Below are positions 33,388-40,630 of a DNA stretch of 40,711 bases, one piece after another. The stretch lies in contig JAALKR010000019.1 in the NCBI GenBank assembly GCA_011087955.1, positions 1-40,711 of the forward strand. The letters are read 5' to 3'. Below the pieces are notes generated by a model. That model had not been told where the DNA came from, did no database searches, and worked only from the letters and a program-made list of their open reading frames with translations. Source of the DNA: Oligoflexia bacterium (lineage in GTDB: Bacteria; Bdellovibrionota; UBA1018; CAIPTA01; JAALKR01). Each line of letters begins with the position of its first letter. The first letter of the stretch is position 1. Made by a program: the position numbers and the translations under genes.

Positions 33388-34218
33388 CTAGTCGGCTTCC
33401 TTTGTGATGCCATTCTGGCAACGTCGATAGGAATAGTCGTTCAATAATTCAAAATATTTTTCTTTGTGAGTCTTTGTTGGCTCTCGGCGCTTGTGGAATA
33501 AATGATATTGGATGGCATAGGACTTCATACCTTTTATTGTGGCGCCAGAGTTTCGAACACGTACAAATAAGTCCCCATCTTCGCCCCAATAGCTTTGATA
33601 ATCCTCATCGTATCCATTCACTTCAAACATTAGATCAGTGCTAATCGAATAATTAGAGCCAAGTAGGTCCATAACTTTATGCCGCTTGAAGAGCTTTTGT
33701 ATCAACGTATTCTGCATACGAAAGGCGCGGCTGAGGTTTTTTGTTTCCCCGCCCATAATGGATTGGAGTAATTTCCAGGTGGGTCTTTGATTAAAGCTTA
33801 AAACATTTTCTTCCGTTATGGTGCTGGTGATGTTAGGGCCTAAATCAATTCTGCGCCCCATAAAAAGCAGGCGGTTGTGCTTGGCGTGCATTCGTAAATG
33901 GTCTTCAACAAAGTTATGGTGTTGAAAGGTGTCGCCATCGACACAAATGATCACCGCGTATTTGTCTAAATCACGAAAAACATCGTTGTTGATTTTTGCT
34001 TTACGGTAGCCTTTATCTGGATGTGAGGCGTGGTGGAGGCGGCCAGGGAAAAAATCGAGAGATTGAGTGATCTTCTGCGCAATCTCAGGGTCTTCCCCAT
34101 CTTCTGCTATAAATATATCAAAATCTTCACAAGTTTGGTTTGTAAAGGAGCGTAGGCAAATGCCTAGCTCTCGTGCGCTTTTATAGGTGGTGATTACGAT
34201 CGCCGCTTGGGTCGACAT
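33388..34218 (-). CDS. Family 2 glycosyltransferase with a GT7-like C-terminal motif
   Basis: The 276-aa soluble GT-A enzyme is expected to add a sugar to a surface glycan at the cytoplasmic face of the membrane. The N-terminal AAIVITTYKSARELGICLRS and IFIAEDGEDPE form the nucleotide-binding half, and ICVDGDTF carries the DxD-like metal site. Later EVNGYDEDYQSYWGEDGDLFVR is the acceptor-side motif shared by galactosyltransferase-like C-terminal domains, with the likely base in GED. The ATG directly follows the msbA stop with no gap (TAAATG), with AGGAGA eight bases upstream inside msbA, so the two genes are translationally coupled. The donor and acceptor are not predictable; LPS core or capsule is likely from the neighbours. 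Confidence 0.88.
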   Translation of the reverse strand: MSTQAAIVITTYKSARELGICLRSFTNQTCEDFDIFIAEDGEDPEIAQKITQSLDFFPGRLHHASHPDKGYRKAKINNDVFRDLDKYAVIICVDGDTFQHHNFVEDHLRMHAKHNRLLFMGRRIDLGPNITSTITEENVLSFNQRPTWKLLQSIMGGETKNLSRAFRMQNTLIQKLFKRHKVMDLLGSNYSISTDLMFEVNGYDEDYQSYWGEDGDLFVRVRNSGATIKGMKSYAIQYHLFHKRREPTKTHKEKYFELLNDYSYRRCQNGITKEAD

Positions 34219-35961
34219 TTAGAAGCTCTCCTGCAAAGAAAGTGCGTAGGCGTAGGCCCCGTCTTTGTGTAATAGCTCTTGGTGACTACCAACTTCCACA
34301 ATCTCACCGTTGTCAATGACGACAATTCGATCCGCCTTACGGATAGTGCTTAAACGGTGAGCAACTACAATAGAAGTTCTACCCTTTAACAAGTTATCGA
34401 GAGCAAATTGAACTAAGCGTTCATTCTCTGCATCTAAAGCAGACGTCGCTTCGTCTAGCAAAAGAATCGGCGAATCTTTTAGTAAGGCACGGGCGATGGA
34501 AATTCGTTGCCGTTCGCCACCAGAAAGTTTCTGTCCACGATCTCCCACAACTGTATTGAGTTCATTCGGCATCTGTTCAATAAATTTCCAAGCCTGTGCT
34601 GCCTTAGCTGCATCAATGATCGCTTCTTCCGAAGGTTGAAAATTCCCTGCTCGAATGTTGGCGCGCAAAGAATCGTGGAAAAGAAAAACTTCTTGAGTCA
34701 CTAATCCAATTTGTTCTCGCATAGAGCGAATGCGGAAATTACGAATATCCTCGCCATCGATTAATACGGAACCGGCATTTGGATCATAAAAACGGGAAAG
34801 GAGACCAAGGACTGTAGACTTTCCTGCACCACTTGGGCCGACCAAAGCGATCATTTCACCTTTGCGAATTTTTAAGGAAAAGTTTGTTAGCACTGGTCTT
34901 GTCGCATCTTCGTATTGGAAGGTTAAGTTCCGAAACTCAATGCGCTCTCGAAACCGTGGCATTTCTTTAGCGTCGGAGGCGTCCATAATGTCTGGAGTTT
35001 CATCCATCATTGAGAATATTCTTGTTGCGGCCGCCACACATTGATTATATTTGATATTCATGTCACCAAAGGTTCGAACTGTGTTCACCATCATAATTAG
35101 AGCAGTAAAGAAGGCCATCAATTGCCCTGGTGTCATCGAACCGGAGATGACTTCATGGCCTCCCATATAGATCACACCCGCAACAGCAATACCCGTAATC
35201 AGTTCCATGCTGGGGCGGACTAATTCTTCCACTCGCACTGACTTCAAAAGTGCTCTTGCCAAATCACGGTTGCGGACCATGTATTGGCCTTTCATAAAGT
35301 TTTCTAAATTAAATCCTTTAATGACTCGCATTCCGGTGAAGGTCTCTGATAACACTGCGGATACGTCTGCAGTTTTTTCCTGAATCCGATGGGTATAGCG
35401 CTTAGCATGTTTCCCCGTGTTAGCCAGTAAGAGCGCCACTAGCGGTGCTACCAAAATTGCCAGAGCTGCCAATTTCCAATTGAGCAGGAACATATAAACA
35501 AGGAGCCCAATGAAAAATATTGGCTCGCGTACAAATTGATTAATGCTCGCCACACCTATGATCATTTGGTTCGTATCGTGTACTACTCGCGAAACTAAGG
35601 AGCCGCCAGATTTTTTTGAATAGTAAGTAAGGGATAACTTTAGAAGGTGCTGGTATAAATCATTGCGGAGCTTTTGCACCACGCGAGTGGCGGTGGCGCG
35701 AATAATATAGAAATGAAAAAAGCGAACGCCAAAATTAACGATCAAAAGGGTTAGTAACGCAATTGGAAGCAGTGCTAAAGCATCCGCATCGCGGTTTACT
35801 AAAATTTCATCCGTTAAGTATTCCACACCTTTTGCTAAAATGCCTTTAATGCCTGCCATCGGAAAGGCGAGTAAGATCACCACAATAATGGCTGGAACAT
35901 AAGGCTTTAGGTAAGGCGATATGCGCAGTAATTGATTCTTCTTTTGCTGTGAAGTGCTCAG
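34219..35961 (-). CDS. msbA: MsbA-type lipid/lipid A ABC exporter, probably starting at CTG
   Basis: A half-size ABC exporter with about five to six membrane helices (to about residue 330), then an ATPase domain: Walker A VGPSGAGKST (Lys near 381), Q-loop GLVTQEVFLF, signature LSGGERQRISIARALL, Walker B ILLLDEATSALD (Asp near 503) and the switch histidine in VVAHRLSTI. The family flips lipid A or related lipids in the inner membrane. The ORF-track start (GTG at 35883) lies inside the first helix and drops the usual amphipathic LLRISPYLKPY. In-frame upstream sequence is open for 26 more codons and has no ATG, GTG or TTG; a CTG at 35961 has GGAGA exactly six bases upstream. That start gives 580 aa, the normal MsbA length. 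It precedes a coupled glycosyltransferase. Confidence 0.88.
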   Translation of the reverse strand: MSTSQQKKNQLLRISPYLKPYVPAIIVVILLAFPMAGIKGILAKGVEYLTDEILVNRDADALALLPIALLTLLIVNFGVRFFHFYIIRATATRVVQKLRNDLYQHLLKLSLTYYSKKSGGSLVSRVVHDTNQMIIGVASINQFVREPIFFIGLLVYMFLLNWKLAALAILVAPLVALLLANTGKHAKRYTHRIQEKTADVSAVLSETFTGMRVIKGFNLENFMKGQYMVRNRDLARALLKSVRVEELVRPSMELITGIAVAGVIYMGGHEVISGSMTPGQLMAFFTALIMMVNTVRTFGDMNIKYNQCVAAATRIFSMMDETPDIMDASDAKEMPRFRERIEFRNLTFQYEDATRPVLTNFSLKIRKGEMIALVGPSGAGKSTVLGLLSRFYDPNAGSVLIDGEDIRNFRIRSMREQIGLVTQEVFLFHDSLRANIRAGNFQPSEEAIIDAAKAAQAWKFIEQMPNELNTVVGDRGQKLSGGERQRISIARALLKDSPILLLDEATSALDAENERLVQFALDNLLKGRTSIVVAHRLSTIRKADRIVVIDNGEIVEVGSHQELLHKDGAYAYALSLQESF

Positions 35962-35967
35962 TTCAGT

Positions 35968-35972
35968 TCTCC
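35968..35972 (-). promoter_or_regulatory. Shine-Dalgarno that supports a CTG start for msbA
   Basis: GGAGA on the minus strand is separated by six bases (actgaa) from the in-frame CTG at 35961. A TAA stop lies just upstream in the same frame, so no earlier start is possible beyond a few codons. This is the only well-placed ribosome-binding site for the full-length protein. Confidence 0.6.
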
Positions 35973-36366
35973 GACCAGGTTAAGGGCTTGTCCCCTTATA
36001 GTATTTCACCTGCTCAGCCATACTATGCTATTTTGTCGGGAAAATGCTATGGGATTGTCGGCCCCATTCCATTTTGTTTTCTAGTGCAATGTTCATTGGA
36101 TAGTGTATTTGACGTCAGCTTAAACTGCCGGTCACCTGGACTGTCGAAGACATCGAAGCCGAAAATGCTTTGGCCGATTGCGCGAAACAGGGCCTTGGCC
36201 AGACGGGCAGTACTGGCGATCCTGAGAAAGTCCTTGTCGATCTTGATTCTCCTGTATCTAGTAGTGGTGCCGTCGTCAGCGGTAGTAGTCTCCCACTCCC
36301 TAATTACCATTACTTTCTGTCCGATAGAACTAGCTATTCCAGAAAGTTGTGAATGGACGAAAATGG
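35973..36366. other. Gap of about 400 bases between the L,D-transpeptidase gene and msbA, with competing ORFs
   Basis: Three overlapping frames are open. On the minus strand 36047-36310 gives 87 aa starting at an ATG, in the right place and direction to be a small operon gene, with a basic helix-like RRIKIDKDFLRIASTARLAK; no signal peptide or known motif is seen, and the ribosome-binding site is weak. On the plus strand a frame without ATG reads WTVEDIEAENALADCAKQGL and looks protein-like in composition, opening right after a TGA. A third plus frame (35949-36374) looks like a shadow. None is recognised. This may be a real small gene or a decayed one; coding potential cannot be settled by eye. 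Confidence 0.3.
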
Positions 36367-37272
36367 CTATTTGATCGAAAGTTCCACCAAAATTTTATAC
36401 TGATCGTTTCTTTCTTGTACGTAGAGCTCTTTCTTAGCTTCCAAAAAATAGCCCTTTTTACCGCCAGGCAAGGTTGACTCATAGGTCTGGTCAAAACGAA
36501 TGACATCGTATTTTTCATGGAAGAAAAACTCTATGTTTTCTGCTTTGACTGAAATTGTTTCATAAATTTTATTTAGGTGGCCCTTATACTTTCCATAGGC
36601 AAGTCGATCCATTTTGTCGTACGTAAATTCATAGGCATAAGAATCAACATACTTATCAATATCCTTTGAAGACCAAGCGGTAAGCCATTCATCTAGAAAT
36701 TTTTGCGCTTTTGCCCGCCGACTTGGGTTACGTTGAGCTTCAAAGTCTCGCGTAATGATCAATTTTGTCTCTTTTAGGCGCACATAAGGCCAAAGTTCTT
36801 CAATCTGTTCGTTTAAAACAATCACACACCCTAGGGAGTCATATTTCTTTTCCAAACGAGACGGATCGTTTGTTCCATGAATCAGAATATCAAAACCAGT
36901 CTTTCTGCCTTTGCGGTCCAACACATTTGGGTAGCTCACATACAGCGCCATGGAACCAAATTTTGGCTTTAACCCGTTGCTTGGTAGAGAGCGAAACTGA
37001 AACTGATAAATACCTTCCGGTGTTTTGCGATCACCTTCAATATTCTTATCCCCGATCACCTGTCCTAAAGTGGCATCAAATGTTTTAAATACTTCGAGGC
37101 CAGTTGCCTTATTTTTCGCAAGATAGAGCTTATTTACTTTCTTATCCACTACGATGACTACATCTTCTGAATGTGGCTTTGAAACTACTGCCTCCGCCCT
37201 CGCGTATACGCAGAAAGCTAAAAATAAAAAAACAGTGACCGATACTCGTGAACTTGGAAAAGCAGTGTTCAT
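36367..37272 (-). CDS. Csd6/Pgp2-like L,D-transpeptidase-fold enzyme with a C-terminal NTF2-like domain
   Basis: From the ATG at 37272 the product has 301 aa: a signal peptide ending near YARAEA (about 28), an L,D-transpeptidase (YkuD) domain with GDRKTPEGIYQF and the catalytic pair in IHGTND (His132) and SLGCVIVL (Cys149), and a C-terminal helix plus sheet domain from about 190 (FLDEWLTAWSSKDIDKYVDS) of NTF2-like type. This two-domain layout is that of Helicobacter Csd6 and Campylobacter Pgp2, which act as L,D-carboxypeptidases trimming peptidoglycan tetrapeptides and set helical shape. The canonical Arg after GC(V) is not present, as I recall also for Csd6-type enzymes. The ORF-track ATG at 37290 lies at the likely transcription start; 37272 is preceded by AGGGGC. 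Confidence 0.82.
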   Translation of the reverse strand: MNTAFPSSRVSVTVFLFLAFCVYARAEAVVSKPHSEDVVIVVDKKVNKLYLAKNKATGLEVFKTFDATLGQVIGDKNIEGDRKTPEGIYQFQFRSLPSNGLKPKFGSMALYVSYPNVLDRKGRKTGFDILIHGTNDPSRLEKKYDSLGCVIVLNEQIEELWPYVRLKETKLIITRDFEAQRNPSRRAKAQKFLDEWLTAWSSKDIDKYVDSYAYEFTYDKMDRLAYGKYKGHLNKIYETISVKAENIEFFFHEKYDVIRFDQTYESTLPGGKKGYFLEAKKELYVQERNDQYKILVELSIK

Positions 37273-37296
37273 ATTAAGCGCCCCTGTCATATAATA

Positions 37297-37329
37297 ATTA
37301 TATTAATGAAAACGGTGTGATTTTGTCAA
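37297..37329 (-). promoter_or_regulatory. Candidate sigma-70 promoter for the Csd6-like gene and downstream msbA
   Basis: On the minus strand a perfect TTGACA (37324-37329) is followed by an AT-rich stretch with two overlapping -10 options: TAATAT (37300-37305, 18-base spacer) and a perfect TATAAT (37297-37302, 21-base spacer). The predicted start would fall near 37290, arguing for translation from 37272 rather than 37290. Confidence 0.6.
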
Positions 37330-37365
37330 CCTAACGTGTAAGCGAAACTACAACTATGAACTCTT

Positions 37366-38490
37366 ATGAAGAAAATCCTGATTTCTAAACTTCGGGGAAT
37401 TGGCGATGCCATTCTTATGAGCCCTGCGCTAGAGGCGATTCACCAACATTACCCCAAAGCGGAAATTACGCTAATCGTGCCCAAAGCCTGCTCTCCGCTC
37501 TTTTTCTGTCACCCCGGTGTGACAGACGTTTGGGAAATAGAGGCAAAACACTCAATTTTTTGGCCCTTTCGGATAACGAGTGAGTTTTTCGACCTCTACT
37601 TAGACCTTAACTCCACTGGGCGTTCCCGGTGGATACAGAAGATTTCAATTGCAAAACAGCGAATAGCAGATGCCCATACACATCTCACCGCCTCGAAGTA
37701 TACCCCGAGGCCCAATGGTGTTGAATGGGACCTCTACTGCGTTCGTGATAAACTACATTTTCCCGTTTCTGATATCGAACAAATGCGCCCTAAAATTTAT
37801 TTATGGGAAGAGGAACTGGCACAAGCTAGGGAATATTGGAAGTCTCGTGGCATTAAGAATGAGCATGCGGTTATTCTGGGGACAGGTTCAACCCGCCCAA
37901 CGAAGCGCTGGCCGGCGCAATATTATGCACAGCTTGCGGACCTAATTCGTACCCGACTGGGAATTTCGGTGGCGTTTTTCGCCGGAACATCCGATGCAGA
38001 CAAGGCATTTATTCAGGAGATGCTGCTCCACCTTAAGAAGGAGGCACATCCAGAAAGTGATAATATCGGAAAGGTCATCGTCGATAAAGTTTCTAATATT
38101 CGCAATTATGCCGCGTTATTAGCAACTTCCTATGCCTACGTAGGAAACGATAGCGGACCAAAGCACCTCGCCATTGCCGTCGGAACACCGACGCTGACGT
38201 TTTTTGGGCCAGAAGATCCCCTCGAATGGCACCCCTATCCACTTGGGGAGCATCCCATAATGTATATTCCGGACCTGAAGTGCCGCACGCAGGACAATGG
38301 ACGCTGGTGTAATCTCTCAGAATGCACGATTGAGCGGCATAAATGCATGCAAGACTTGCAACCGGAAGATGCATTTAAGACTTTTCTTGGCTTACGGCGT
38401 GCCCCTGGGGTACATGAGAAGAGTATTGCCCAGCAAGGCGGCGAAGCAACACGCGTCATTCGAGCGCCGGAGCTTCCAGCCTGGAAGTAA
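37366..38490 (+). CDS. Family 9 glycosyltransferase (LPS heptosyltransferase-like)
   Basis: The 374-aa GT-B enzyme of the ADP-heptose:LPS heptosyltransferase family probably builds the inner core of LPS at the cytoplasmic face. The N-terminal KILISKLRGIGDAILMSPAL with the family GDxxxxxP pattern, ILGTGSTRPTKRWPAQYYAQLADLI (matching the PGA...K.Wp...f..l..l block) and the donor-site YVGNDSGPKHLAIAVGTPTLTFFGPEDP are all present. The C-terminus carries a Cys cluster typical of some family members (C..C.....C). No good Shine-Dalgarno precedes the ATG. The gene is divergent from the Csd6-like gene, sharing a 90-base region with the minus-strand promoter. The last 20 residues look unconserved. Confidence 0.92.
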   Translation: MKKILISKLRGIGDAILMSPALEAIHQHYPKAEITLIVPKACSPLFFCHPGVTDVWEIEAKHSIFWPFRITSEFFDLYLDLNSTGRSRWIQKISIAKQRIADAHTHLTASKYTPRPNGVEWDLYCVRDKLHFPVSDIEQMRPKIYLWEEELAQAREYWKSRGIKNEHAVILGTGSTRPTKRWPAQYYAQLADLIRTRLGISVAFFAGTSDADKAFIQEMLLHLKKEAHPESDNIGKVIVDKVSNIRNYAALLATSYAYVGNDSGPKHLAIAVGTPTLTFFGPEDPLEWHPYPLGEHPIMYIPDLKCRTQDNGRWCNLSECTIERHKCMQDLQPEDAFKTFLGLRRAPGVHEKSIAQQGGEATRVIRAPELPAWK

Positions 38491-38505
38491 AAGCCAAACT
38501 CTAGT

Positions 38506-38547
38506 GAGGACTATCTCTTGGAAACAGAGGACTATCTCTTGGAAATG
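38506..38547 (+). repeat. 21-bp tandem duplication covering the ribosome-binding site and start of the next gene
   Basis: gaggactatctcttggaaa occurs at 38506-38524 and again at 38527-38545, a 21-base period. Each copy has GAGGA followed by seven bases and an in-frame TTG (38518 and 38539). The ATG at 38545 lies at the end of the second copy. Confidence 0.9.
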
Positions 38548-39408
38548 TCGGAAAGCTTGCCCCTTTCGGTTTTGTTAATTGCACGCAATGAAGCGAATTA
38601 TATTGAGCGTGCCCTAAAAACAGTTCAGTTTGCCGATGAAGTTATCGTGGTCGACGGTGGGTCTTCGGACCAAACCAGAGAGATTGCTGCCGAGCTCGGA
38701 GCAACAGTGCTCGAACGGGAGTGGACTGGTTTCCGTGATCAACGTAATTTTGCGATGGAACAGGCCAAGCATGACTGGATATTTTTTGTCGACGCGGATG
38801 AAGCCGTTACTCCGGAGTTGGAATCTTGGCTCCGTAAATTTTTTCAAGGCGACTATACTCATGTAGTGACCAATGGCTTTAAAATACGGCGCGTGGAATA
38901 TTTCTTGGGTAAAGAGATTAAAGGCGCTTGCTGGAATCCATCCTTCCAAGATCGTCTACTTCGAAGAGCAAAAGCAAAGTTTGTCGGGGAGATTCACGAA
39001 TACCCGGAAGTAGCAGGCGGCCTTGTGCGGGCTCCGAGAATTGCTTCCTTACTGCATAACCCGAAGGTCACCGTCGAATCCTTCTTAGAAAAAATGAATC
39101 GCTATACAACCGTAGAGGCCTGGGACCGCTATAGCTTGGGAGAACGCACTAATCTAGTTCATCTATTTGTTACTTTTTTCTCCACCTGGGCGAAAAATTA
39201 TTTCTACTATAAGGGTTATAAAGACGGGGCTCATGGATTTGTGATTGCTACTATGGAAGCAGTTTCTCGTACTGTTCGGCATATAAAGCTTTGGCAGATT
39301 CAACGCATGAAATCGGAAGAGCGGGAAGATTTACTCCTGTATCCCGAAGAAGCACTACGAGCGGGAGCTTTGATCCATCGTGGGTTAGAATCTAAGGGAA
39401 CCAAGTAG
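38545..39408 (+). CDS. Family 2 glycosyltransferase, WaaE/KdtX-like
   Basis: About 287 aa with PLSVLLIARNEANYIERALKT, EVIVVDGGSSDQTREIA, WTGFRDQRNFAMEQAKHDW, FFVDADEAVTPEL (metal site DAD), then a segment around FQDRLLRR.KAKFVGEIHE. This is the pattern of the KdtX/WaaE group of LPS core glucosyltransferases. The C-terminal region (about 200-260) is aromatic and amphipathic, likely membrane-associated. The start is ambiguous: TTG at 38518 (ORF track), TTG at 38539 or ATG at 38545. The two TTGs each have GAGGA seven bases upstream because of the tandem duplication; the ATG is 13 bases from the second GAGGA. I list the ATG as the conservative choice. It abuts the next gene (TAG then ATG). Confidence 0.88.
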   Translation: MSESLPLSVLLIARNEANYIERALKTVQFADEVIVVDGGSSDQTREIAAELGATVLEREWTGFRDQRNFAMEQAKHDWIFFVDADEAVTPELESWLRKFFQGDYTHVVTNGFKIRRVEYFLGKEIKGACWNPSFQDRLLRRAKAKFVGEIHEYPEVAGGLVRAPRIASLLHNPKVTVESFLEKMNRYTTVEAWDRYSLGERTNLVHLFVTFFSTWAKNYFYYKGYKDGAHGFVIATMEAVSRTVRHIKLWQIQRMKSEEREDLLLYPEEALRAGALIHRGLESKGTK

Positions 39409-40389
39409 ATGGACCGAGATTCACTTCGCGATTCCAGACCAAAACAGGACATGAGCTTTACCGAATCAGTACAAAATGCCTTTGCTCGTGACTTTCGAAT
39501 CTCTGGTTTTACTTTCATTCGTAATGGTGTGAAGTTTGGCTATCCGTTTAGAGAAAGCATTCTATCTGCGCTTCCCTCTGTCGATGAACTGATTGTTAAT
39601 GTTGGCAAAGGGGATGACTCCACATTAGCGGAGGTACAGGCATTATCCGAAGAGCATTCGAAGATTAAAGTTATTGAATCTATTTGGGATGACTCGGTAT
39701 GCGAGGGGGGAAGAGTGCTCGCCCAACAAACGGACATTGCAATCAAAGCCTGTACTGGTGACTGGGGACTCTACCTGCAAGCGGACGAAGTGCTCCATGA
39801 AGATGATTATATGTGGATACTAGACGCTTTCAAGGCTGCCCATCGGCAACCGGAAGTGGAAGGCATTCTTTTTGATTATCTCCATTTTTATGGAGATTTT
39901 CGTGTTATCAACTGGCATCCGTCGGCATATCGTCATGAAGTGCGGGGTATACGCTTGAATCGCGGCGTACGTTCTTACGGGGACGCCCAGGGATTTCGCA
40001 TTGATTGCCGCAAGTTAAAAGTCATCCATTCCAATTCTAGAGTCTATCATTATGGTTGGGTGCGCCCTCCTGAAGTCATGCAAGCAAAGACTGTGGAAAT
40101 GGATACTTTCTATCATCCGGATGGAGAAAATACCGGTGACAATTATAAGTATAAGCGCATAATTGGACTCGAAAAATTCACTGGTACGCATCCAATGGTA
40201 ATGATAGGCAGAATCGCGGCGCAAGAAGATTGGTCTGATCGACTACTCAAAAATAAACTACATTTCGAAATGAAAGATTTGCTGCGGCTATTTTATCGTT
40301 GCTGTGAAAAAATCACTGGCTCTCGCCCATTTGAGTATCGAAACTACGAGCTTATCTCAACTACGAATTTGCCCCGACCAGGCCGATGA
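39409..40389 (+). CDS. GT-A type glycosyltransferase of the surface-glycan cluster
   Basis: The 326-aa protein starts immediately after the stop of the previous gene. ISGFTFIRNGVKFGYPFRES resembles the first strand of family 2 enzymes, SVDELIVNVGKGDDST resembles the donor-binding second strand, and WGLYLQADEVLHEDD occupies the place of the DAD/DxD metal site; here it reads QAD. The middle and C-terminal parts (FYGDFRVINWHPSAYRHEVR, HYGWVRPPEVMQ) differ from WaaE-like enzymes, and the sugar is not predictable. Similar proteins are often annotated simply as glycosyltransferase family 2. The first 25 residues (to QNAFARDF) are not conserved-looking, so an internal start at MSFTE (codon 15) is possible. 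This is the last intact gene before the right-edge remnants. Confidence 0.75.
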   Translation: MDRDSLRDSRPKQDMSFTESVQNAFARDFRISGFTFIRNGVKFGYPFRESILSALPSVDELIVNVGKGDDSTLAEVQALSEEHSKIKVIESIWDDSVCEGGRVLAQQTDIAIKACTGDWGLYLQADEVLHEDDYMWILDAFKAAHRQPEVEGILFDYLHFYGDFRVINWHPSAYRHEVRGIRLNRGVRSYGDAQGFRIDCRKLKVIHSNSRVYHYGWVRPPEVMQAKTVEMDTFYHPDGENTGDNYKYKRIIGLEKFTGTHPMVMIGRIAAQEDWSDRLLKNKLHFEMKDLLRLFYRCCEKITGSRPFEYRNYELISTTNLPRPGR

Positions 40390-40530
40390 CATGATCTGTG
40401 TCGTGATCATAGTTGAATTTGGAACTGCCACGACTCGCGATAATCTTCATGTCGCCATCACATAAACATTCGACTTGCAATTCGCTTTGGAAGAACATTT
40501 TGTTGTTCTTCCGCCAATTAGCGCGCTTAC
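40361..40530 (-). other. Unrecognised minus-strand open frame between the last glycosyltransferase and the fabH fragment
   Basis: A minus-strand frame ending at 40361 reads SELQVECLCDGDMKIIASRG and then SSKFNYDHDTDHVIGLVG. Its listed start lies within antisense fabH sequence, so any real gene is truncated at its 5' side, and its last 29 bases overlap the 3' end of the plus-strand glycosyltransferase. No family is recognised. It may be the 3' remnant of another gene cut by the repeat insertion, or chance. The region also has a short inverted repeat (atgatc...gatcat near 40391-40410) without a following T-run. Confidence 0.2.
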
Positions 40531-40611
40531 ACCACGGCAGCCTCAATCCCTTTAGCTCTAGACGAGGCAAAGGAGACGGGGCTTGTTCCACCCAAGGCTA
40601 CGTTACTATAG
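40531..40611 (+). pseudogene. fabH: Short fabH 3' fragment, second copy
   Basis: Plus-strand frame [20 protein letters not shown] then PKATLL and a TAG stop. It matches the left-edge fabH remnant at 831-905 with a few substitutions (Val/Ala, Met/Thr), but lacks the AFGAGFTWG end because about 75 bases present in the left copy are missing. It begins abruptly at ACCACGG; no upstream FabH sequence is seen. Non-functional fragment. Confidence 0.8.
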
Positions 40612-40630
40612 CTATGCCAACAAACCCACC

